Assembly (NCBI GenBank): GCA_016294075.1
Contig: JAEDCQ010000016.1
Location: forward strand, 1 to 40,440
Direction of reading: 5' to 3'
Origin: Lachnospiraceae bacterium
GTDB lineage: Bacteria > Bacillota > Clostridia > Lachnospirales > Lachnospiraceae
DNA length: 40,440 bases
The notes under the pieces were generated by a model that saw only the letters and a program-made list of their open reading frames with translations, ran no database searches and was not told the origin of the DNA. Every line of letters starts with the position of its first letter. The first letter of the stretch is position 1. Position numbers and translations under genes: made by a program. Shown one piece after another: positions 35,251-40,440 of this stretch.

Positions 35251-35261
35251 ACAAACAGAAG

Positions 35262-35278
35262 GTCTATTTATAATAGAC
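35262..35278. promoter_or_regulatory. BlaI-type operator 2
   Basis: GTCTATT-TAT-AATAGAC has arms identical to operator 1, centred 29 bp further on, over the predicted transcription start. The two lie in a 29-bp direct repeat, so cooperative binding of two repressor dimers on nearly the same DNA face is plausible. Confidence 0.8.
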
Positions 35279-35322
35279 TAGAAGCTTGAGACTAATTAGG
35301 TACAGAATCGGAAAGGGAAAAA

Positions 35323-35694
35323 ATGGGAGATTTGGAATTAGGTAAAATTCAGACAGAATTTGCAGAAGTTATTTGGGAAAAGGAACCGGTTGGTTCAGGG
35401 GAGCTTGTAAAGCTTTGCGATGAGAAATTTGGCTGGAAAAAGTCTACAACATACACTGTACTAAAAAAGCTTTGTGAGAAGGGGATTTTTCAAAATCAGG
35501 ACGGGGTGGTAACATCTGTTCTTTCCAAAGAAGAATTCTATGCGGCAAAGAGTTACCGGTTTGTAGAAGATACCTTTAAGGGCTCTCTTCCGGCTTTTAT
35601 TGCGGCGTTTGCTTTTGGGAAAAAGCTGACAAAGAAAGAGGTGGACGAGATTCAGAATATGATTGATAAGTTTAAGGAGCATTCAGATGAGTAG
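35323..35694 (+). CDS. BlaI/MecI-family transcriptional repressor
   Basis: A 123-aa winged-helix repressor. The recognition helix region GWKKSTTYTVLKKLCEKGIFQ (about 41-61) and the C-terminal dimerisation helices (TKKEVDEIQNMIDKF) match the BlaI/MecI/CopY family. It should repress its own operon through the two palindromes at 35233-35278 and be inactivated by proteolysis linked to the M56 protein encoded next, whose start overlaps its stop by eight bases. In known systems cleavage occurs at a conserved site in the dimerisation domain. No beta-lactamase gene lies in the window, so the regulon is unknown. Confidence 0.93.
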   Translation: MGDLELGKIQTEFAEVIWEKEPVGSGELVKLCDEKFGWKKSTTYTVLKKLCEKGIFQNQDGVVTSVLSKEEFYAAKSYRFVEDTFKGSLPAFIAAFAFGKKLTKKEVDEIQNMIDKFKEHSDE

Positions 35695-38383
35695 GATTTT
35701 TCTTGAAATATTAAACATAAGCATTACTTCCGGTTGGCTAATTATGGTGGTACTTGTTCTAAGACTTGCGCTGAGAAAGGCACCGAAGTGGGTAAGCTGT
35801 CTGTTATGGGGAATAGTGGCAATTCGGCTCGTTATGCCATTTTCTGTTGAGAGCGTATTTAGTCTGATTCCCAATGCAAGACCTGTTCCTACACGGATAG
35901 AAACGATGGCGGTACCGGTTGTGAATACAGGAATTGTTCCTGTTGATAATGTAATAAATCCTATGATTACAGAGCAGTTTACGCCGGACGTCTCTGATAG
36001 TATAAATCCGCTTCAGGTTGTGACCTATGCGGCCTCCGTTATATGGATAATAGGTGTGCTTTTGCTTTTGGTTTATGCATTCCATAGTTTTATAAGCCTA
36101 AAGAGAAAGGTATCTGCTTCTGCGTTAATAGAGGAGAATATCTATATTTGTGATGATATTGCCGGCCCGTTTATTCTCGGAGCGTTTAAGCCATGTATAT
36201 ATATTCCGTCAAGAATTGATTCTTTGTCGTATAACTACATCTTGTCGCATGAAAAGGCGCATCTTACGCGTGGTGACCATTTCTGGAAACCGTTTGGTTT
36301 TATGCTTTTAGCAGTTTATTGGTTCAATCCGCTTTGCTGGTTTGCATACATTATGCTTTGCAGGGACATTGAGTTTGCCTGTGATGAGAAAGCAACACGT
36401 GAGATGGATAGGAATGACAGAGCTGATTATTGTGAGGCATTGCTTTCATGCAGCGTGAATCATCATATGATTGCAGCCTGTCCGATTGCATTTGGGGAAA
36501 CAGATGTAAAGGACAGAGTAAAAAATGTTTTGAATTATAAGAAGCCGGCTTTTTGGATTATAATTGCTGCAACTATAGTATGTGTAGTTGTTGCGGTTTG
36601 TTTTTTGACAAATCCTAAGAGCGATGAGAATCAAATTATAGAAAAAATGGAGAATCAAATTGTTGAAAACTCAAAAGATGAAATAACTGAGTACGCAGAT
36701 TTGGAAGAACCATCCGAGGAATATACGAAATTCATTAAAAGCTGGGCTGAGGCTTTTTGTAACAGAGACGGAAAGATGATTGCAGGGCTGTCATCTGATT
36801 CCGTACGGGATTCACTTATGGAACGTGATTTACTCATCATGGAGGATGATTACTATTCCTTTGGTTATTCCAGTCCATGGCCGATGTGGGAGAACATAGA
36901 GTATGGTTACTGGATTGTAATGCAAAATGATATAAATTTATCGGCAGAAATTCTATATTATGCGTGGACTGCCGAACCGCATGTCAGCGTTTGGAAGGAA
37001 ACGGTTTCTTTTGAGAAGGTAGATGGAGAATTTGTAGTTTCACAAGAAGAGTTGAGGAATTTTGACTATATTGCTTCCGGCTTTGAGTTTGATGAGGCGT
37101 ATCCCGTAATCAATAAAACACCGATGGATTACACGGTAAATGGTATGGGTGAAGCTCTGGCTTCAAATAGTATGCTGAGCAGTTCTACAATTTATTCTGA
37201 CTTACAGAACCCTGTTAAGGCAGCAAAAATTTTGCTTAATCTTCTGGATAATGAAAATAAGGTTAAGGTGGAGATGATGCAGGATGATTCAAAAGCGGAT
37301 ACACGCAATCTAACAATCATGTTTGCTGAGGACGGTGCAGAGCGGATGATTTCCATGGTTAAGCTTGATGATGAAAGTGGAATCTGGATTCCTCAGGATT
37401 ATGGAACAGACAGAAAAACGGATATTTCCGATGTAATGAACAGAGTATTGAATGAATATAATTATGAGGCTGTTCCATGGAATAATACGATTGAGTGGAA
37501 AGAAACTGCAGATGTCTTGGTAGAGATGGCTGCTGATTCCACCGGAAGATACAAAGCATACGGAATCATCAGTCAGGAATACGGCAGCTATGGAATTGTT
37601 ATTAATGATACATTAGACGGGACAGATGAGAATATAAACTATTTTTATGCCCCTTGGGTTTATACCGGGACACCTTCGGGTGAACCACAGTTTAAATGGG
37701 TGGAAGACAAGCTGTTTTTTACATATCCTATTGAGTCAGAGGATGATGGTATTAAGCAGATGCTATGTTATGTGGACTGTGGATATGAAACGGCCCATGT
37801 AGAGATATCAAGATTTTTGGAGCCGGATATAGAAAATCAGATTGCAGGACTTGTTATACTTGAAAAAAAAGATGGAAAGGTTAATTGTATTTCAAAGGAA
37901 AGTAATCATGTATTTGCTATTTTGGATTGCATAGGAATATCTGATGATTCGAGCGTTGAAATTGATCTGTCCGGATTGTTCTATATTCTTGATGCTTCCA
38001 AGCTGATAGTGAGAGTAAAGGAAGTTGATGAGGCTGCAAATACAGCCGTGACCATAGGATATCTGGCATTTGATTTTGATGCGGAATATAATATGGAAAA
38101 GGGCAAAGCTGAGTTTACAATCAGCAACCCCGGAACCTATTCATCCGGTGGAATTAAGGAGAAGTATTTAGGCGGGGCAGATGGCACAGCCAAAGGAATA
38201 ATAAATGGAGATAAGGTAAAAGTAAGAAAAAATCCATCCGAAGATTCAGAACTGATAGGATATCTTGATGACGGATATGTTGTGGATATTTTGTCTACGG
38301 CAGGAGATTATTATCAGATACAGTGTGTTGTGGATGGTGATATGGTATACCTGGGATATGTGTTTAGGAGAGATGTTAAATAA
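35687..38383 (+). CDS. M56 (BlaR1-like) membrane metalloprotease with novel sensor region and SH3b domain
   Basis: An 898-aa signal transducer. Several N-terminal helices carry the gluzincin site HEKAH (188-192) with third ligand Glu229 (DIEFACDEKA), followed by a helix at about 287-307. The rest is extracellular: an NTF2-like segment (about 335-470), further beta-rich regions, and a C-terminal SH3b-type domain (about 833-898; KVKVRKNPSEDSELIGYL). BlaR1/MecR1 instead end in a penicillin-binding sensor with an STYK motif, which I do not see. The start at ATG 35687 (AAGGAGC upstream) overlaps blaI. SH3b suggests it may sense peptidoglycan or wall stress. The ligand is unknown. Confidence 0.85.
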   Translation: MSRIFLEILNISITSGWLIMVVLVLRLALRKAPKWVSCLLWGIVAIRLVMPFSVESVFSLIPNARPVPTRIETMAVPVVNTGIVPVDNVINPMITEQFTPDVSDSINPLQVVTYAASVIWIIGVLLLLVYAFHSFISLKRKVSASALIEENIYICDDIAGPFILGAFKPCIYIPSRIDSLSYNYILSHEKAHLTRGDHFWKPFGFMLLAVYWFNPLCWFAYIMLCRDIEFACDEKATREMDRNDRADYCEALLSCSVNHHMIAACPIAFGETDVKDRVKNVLNYKKPAFWIIIAATIVCVVVAVCFLTNPKSDENQIIEKMENQIVENSKDEITEYADLEEPSEEYTKFIKSWAEAFCNRDGKMIAGLSSDSVRDSLMERDLLIMEDDYYSFGYSSPWPMWENIEYGYWIVMQNDINLSAEILYYAWTAEPHVSVWKETVSFEKVDGEFVVSQEELRNFDYIASGFEFDEAYPVINKTPMDYTVNGMGEALASNSMLSSSTIYSDLQNPVKAAKILLNLLDNENKVKVEMMQDDSKADTRNLTIMFAEDGAERMISMVKLDDESGIWIPQDYGTDRKTDISDVMNRVLNEYNYEAVPWNNTIEWKETADVLVEMAADSTGRYKAYGIISQEYGSYGIVINDTLDGTDENINYFYAPWVYTGTPSGEPQFKWVEDKLFFTYPIESEDDGIKQMLCYVDCGYETAHVEISRFLEPDIENQIAGLVILEKKDGKVNCISKESNHVFAILDCIGISDDSSVEIDLSGLFYILDASKLIVRVKEVDEAANTAVTIGYLAFDFDAEYNMEKGKAEFTISNPGTYSSGGIKEKYLGGADGTAKGIINGDKVKVRKNPSEDSELIGYLDDGYVVDILSTAGDYYQIQCVVDGDMVYLGYVFRRDVK

Positions 38384-38385
38384 AC

Positions 38386-38415
38386 ATGACATACGGTTGT
38401 CGTGATTGGTATGAT
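38386..38415 (+). promoter_or_regulatory. Promoter of the ClbS/DfsB-like gene
   Basis: ATGACA (38386-38391), an 18-bp spacer and TATGAT (38410-38415), 87 bp before the ATG. Confidence 0.45.
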
Positions 38416-38502
38416 AAAATGCATCTAAGAAGTCTGAGATGACCTTAAACGAGTATGAAATGAAAGAAATTAAGCGTGTTATAAAGAAAGTGAGGATGGA
38501 TT

Positions 38503-39051
38503 ATGCCAAGACCAAAGACAAAGGATGAGTTGCGAAGCGCAGCCGATACAAATTATAATAAGCTTCTTGCTATGATTGAAGATAGGTCAGAAATTGAGAG
38601 AGAAACAACTTATGATTTCTCTGCCGATAAAAAGAAAACAGAGTTTCATTGGAGCCGCGACAAGAATCTGCGTGATGTGCTGGTACATCTAAATGAGTGG
38701 CATGAACTGCTGCTTGAATGGATAAAGAACCGTGAGAATGGAAGCAATAAGCCGTTTCTCTTGGAAGGATATACATGGAAAACCTACGGGGATATGAACA
38801 GGTTATTTTGGAGTCGTTGCCAGAGTGTCACGGAAAAAGAAGCACTTGATAGATTCCAGGCTTCTCACAAGAAGGTAATGGATGCTCTGGAACAGTTTTC
38901 AGAAGAGGAATTGTTTACAAAGAGCTTCTATCCGTGGGTAGGTGGCAGTAACATAGGATCTTATTTTATCAGTGTTACAAGCAGCCATTATGATTGGGCT
39001 ATGAAGAAGATGAAAGCACATAAGAAGAATGTGATGTCCGAAAGGATGTAG
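38503..39051 (+). CDS. ClbS/DfsB family (DUF1706) four-helix protein
   Basis: A 182-aa DinB-like four-helix bundle protein. MPRPKTKDELRSAADTNYNKLLAMIE at the start, the RDKNLRDVLVHLNEWHELLLEWI helix and the GSYFISVTSSHYDWAMKKMKAHKK C-terminus are the family pattern. ClbS itself is a cyclopropane hydrolase giving self-protection against colibactin, but most relatives in Firmicutes are uncharacterised and no biosynthetic genes lie here. It has its own likely promoter after the M56 gene; GTGAGGA serves as ribosome site. Confidence 0.85.
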   Translation: MPRPKTKDELRSAADTNYNKLLAMIEDRSEIERETTYDFSADKKKTEFHWSRDKNLRDVLVHLNEWHELLLEWIKNRENGSNKPFLLEGYTWKTYGDMNRLFWSRCQSVTEKEALDRFQASHKKVMDALEQFSEEELFTKSFYPWVGGSNIGSYFISVTSSHYDWAMKKMKAHKKNVMSERM

Positions 39052-39259
39052 TATAAATAATTAGAGCCGGTGGGAAATTGGCATTAACTATTAATCCGAG
39101 CTGTTTGGAATGGTCCAGATACATTCATTCAAATAATACGACATAATGACCGGCTTAAGGTATCCTCGATGCCTACCATCGATATGGTAGCTACCGGAAG
39201 AAATGGCTTGTAAAAGATCTAAAGCAATGAGAACTTGCAAGGTACTGTGAATCGGTGTT
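39052..39259. other. Gene-free stretch with a small palindrome
   Basis: No credible gene. CTACCAT-CGAT-ATGGTAG at 39173-39190 is a perfect 7-bp hairpin without a U tract. AGCCGGT (39064-39070) and ACCGGCT (39149-39155) form a second, distant inverted pair. Confidence 0.5.
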
Positions 39260-39294
39260 AGGGACGTTTCTTTTGCCACGTAGAGCGCCCTTTG
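39260..39294 (+). repeat. Left REP-like end of the RAYT element
   Basis: This contains the 20-bp terminal inverted repeat (39261-39280) and the stem partner GCGCCC (39285-39290). It ends one base before the transposase stop codon. Confidence 0.85.
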
Positions 39295-39295
39295 T

Positions 39296-40072
39296 TCACT
39301 TTGAACGATTTCTGGCAATAAGTCTTTCAATCACTCCACGAGGTGTCCCGGTAAGGCGGTTTAACTGCCGAACCGAGATGCCTTTTTCATGTAGCAGAAG
39401 GATATATTTGTTTCGTTCTATTAGAGATAATTTTTTGAAATCAGTTAGGGAGTCACAAGCGCAACTTTGCTTAATGATGTCCTTTGCTACATCGTCAGGT
39501 ATCCTTTTTCGATATTTATGAATATCAAAACAGTCATCATCCGGAACAATATTATGCATGGCTGTAAACTGTTCGTGTGTGCCCAGCAGCTTAAGAACAA
39601 AATTAGTATCGGTCAAGCCTGTGGATTTCTTTTTATAGTCGTTATAGCTACTCCAGGGGTAATTTGCTCCAGGTGACTCTTCCAGTCCTGCTTTAGTTGG
39701 ATTATAATGAATGTATCGAACTACGGTAAGCAGATAAACGCTGGTTTCAATTGGCTCGCTGAAATAGCGACCATCCTGAACGAAACCGGTACGGTCGTAT
39801 TTGGAGTTGAACCAACTGGCATATGCTGTGTTTATGTGCCGAAATATGGATTCGAGTGAAGTTGTGGCTGGGTGGTGGATTAACAGATGAACATGATTTG
39901 ACATTAGACAATACGCATAAATCTTAAAATGAAGTTCCTCTTTGTAGTATTCTAAAATATCCAAATACTTTAAATAGTCTTTGAGTTCTTCAAAAAGTAA
40001 TTGTCTGTCGGCACCCTTGATGACTACATGATAAGTTTGAGTAGATGATTTTTTTCGTGCATGTCTTGGCAA
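39296..40072 (-). CDS. REP-associated tyrosine transposase (Y1/HUH family)
   Basis: A 258-aa single-strand DNA transposase. MPRHARKKSS...YHVVIKG is the usual start of clostridial Y1 proteins. The HUH motif is His60-Val-His62 in CLMSNHVHLLI, and the likely catalytic tyrosine is Tyr84 in INTAYASWFN. YIHYNPTKAGL and YPWSSYNDY follow. A C-terminal helix-turn-helix-like segment (GISVRQLNRLTGTPRGVIERLI) is present, as in many RAYTs. I place the start at TTG 40072, eight bases after GGAGG (40081-40085). The frame is open to 40135 but that extension lacks a ribosome site. The protein appears intact. Confidence 0.88.
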   Translation of the reverse strand: MPRHARKKSSTQTYHVVIKGADRQLLFEELKDYLKYLDILEYYKEELHFKIYAYCLMSNHVHLLIHHPATTSLESIFRHINTAYASWFNSKYDRTGFVQDGRYFSEPIETSVYLLTVVRYIHYNPTKAGLEESPGANYPWSSYNDYKKKSTGLTDTNFVLKLLGTHEQFTAMHNIVPDDDCFDIHKYRKRIPDDVAKDIIKQSCACDSLTDFKKLSLIERNKYILLLHEKGISVRQLNRLTGTPRGVIERLIARNRSK

Positions 40073-40331
40073 AAATAATTCCTCCGATTTAATATTTTTT
40101 TTGTGCGGTAAAAACGGTTGAAACACCATGAACATTGATTAATTCAAAAGGTAAAAACACCAGACGAATCAGTAGATATATTAGTATAGAAATTCTATGA
40201 TTTTATAATATAGCTTTTTTGAGAAAAGTAAATAGCAAAATGTTGAGTTTTTCTTATTTCTGTGGTAGCATTTACACGTCTTATCTTTTTATTTGTAAGA
40301 TAGTAAGGAATATTTTGGGGAGCATAAAAAA

Positions 40332-40380
40332 ACAGCGTGGCATAAGACACTGGTAGAACAGCGTGGCAAAAGGCGCTGGT
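40332..40380 (+). repeat. Two tandem 26-bp repeats inside the right end of the RAYT element
   Basis: ACAGCGTGGCATAAGACACT (40332-40351) recurs at 40358 as ACAGCGTGGCAAAAGGCGCT. The two copies match at 20 of 23 bases. CGTGGCA appears a third time at 40381 in the terminal inverted repeat. Confidence 0.7.
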
Positions 40381-40401
40381 CGTGGCAAAAGAAACGTCCC
40401 C
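40367..40401 (-). repeat. Right REP-like end of the RAYT element
   Basis: Inverted copy of 39260-39294, matching at 30 of 35 positions and over the outer 20 bases without mismatch. Confidence 0.8.
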
Positions 40402-40423
40402 CAAGCAAAGGAGAATATACAAA

Positions 40424-40440
40424 ATGAAACTAGGAATCGT
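40424..40440 (+). CDS. Start of an unidentified CDS (partial at window end)
   Basis: ATG 40424 follows AAAGGAG (40407-40413) at ten bases and reads MKLGI before the window ends. This is too short to identify. The RAYT element ends only seven bases before the ribosome site, so any native promoter has been displaced or lies inside the element. Confidence 0.6.

Larger units (their letters stand above)
39261..40400. mobile_element. RAYT-type (IS200/IS605-like Y1 transposase) element with REP-like ends
   Basis: A 1140-bp unit bounded by perfect 20-bp inverted repeats (39261-39280 and 40381-40400, starting GGGACGTTTC) around a single Y1 transposase gene on the minus strand. I see no target-site duplication, as expected for HUH-type transposition. 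The right end also carries 26-bp tandem repeats (40332-40380). It lies just before the ribosome site of the next gene. Confidence 0.8.

Noticed and set aside
35323..38383. A beta-lactam resistance locus
   Set aside because: The BlaI and M56 proteins are present but there is no beta-lactamase or PBP2a gene and no penicillin-binding sensor motif in the M56 protein.
39091..39330. 79-codon minus-strand frame next to the RAYT element
   Set aside because: No ribosome site, no recognisable motif, and it runs through the element end into the transposase gene in another frame.
39253..40408. Target-site duplication around the RAYT element
   Set aside because: The flanks (GGTGTTA on the left, CCAAGC on the right) share no direct repeat.
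1..40440. tRNA or rRNA genes and a replication or integration site
   Set aside because: Reading both strands I found no tRNA cloverleaf, rRNA segment, integrase or att-like duplication that I could support.

Overview
The window looks like a chromosomal segment of a low-to-mid GC, spore-forming, Gram-positive anaerobe of the Clostridia, most likely a Lachnospiraceae member. This is inferred from gene content: an alpha/beta-type small acid-soluble spore protein, an LTA-synthase-type enzyme paired with a YfhO-type membrane protein, the Firmicutes order tig-clpP-clpX-lon-engB, strong AGGAGG-type ribosome binding sites, and sugar ABC importers without their own ATPase. No database search was possible, so family calls rest on motifs and recognition.

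Layout. 1-588: edge of an unknown repeat-rich region, then a promoter with LacI/CcpA-like operators. 589-6558: maltodextrin-type locus (lipoprotein binding protein, two permeases, 4-alpha-glucanotransferase malQ, LacI regulator). 6533-8832: CYTH-domain protein (-), DJ-1/PfpI protein (+), spore SASP (-), ECF S-component-like membrane protein (+). 9016-15749: protein quality-control block tig, clpP, clpX, lon, then engB and a VanZ-like protein. 15779-23876: unusual cluster of two MalF/MalG-type permeases, a MacA/HlyD-like adaptor with a very long coiled coil, a MacB periplasmic-core-like protein without an FtsX domain, a 475-bp repeat-bearing spacer, and an 825-residue lipoprotein joining a propeller-like region to a solute-binding domain. 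23880-26903: glutamine amidotransferase-like hydrolase (-), MATE transporter (+), and a LacI-type ligand-binding protein (-) lacking its DNA-binding domain. 27080-30741: nucleoside salvage operon deoB-cdd-pdp-deoC. 30715-35044: LTA-synthase-type enzyme and YfhO-like protein (-). 35222-39051: BlaI-type repressor with two perfect operators, an M56/BlaR1-like protein with a C-terminal SH3b domain, and a ClbS/DfsB-like protein. 39261-40400: a REP-associated tyrosine transposase (RAYT-type) element with perfect 20-bp terminal inverted repeats; a solo copy of its end lies at 35122-35156, next to the predicted LTA-synthase promoter. A new CDS begins at 40424.

How it fits together. The first locus probably imports maltodextrins, driven by a shared MsmX-type ATPase encoded elsewhere, and MalQ disproportionates them under the adjacent LacI regulator. 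The deo operon returns pyrimidine and purine (deoxy)ribosides to central metabolism. The BlaI/M56 pair looks like a wall-stress sensor-repressor. The best candidate for an undescribed system is the 15.9-23.9 kb cluster, which combines importer-type permeases and a binding protein with MacA/MacB-like extracytoplasmic parts but has no ATPase. The second is the RAYT element with its dispersed REP-like ends.
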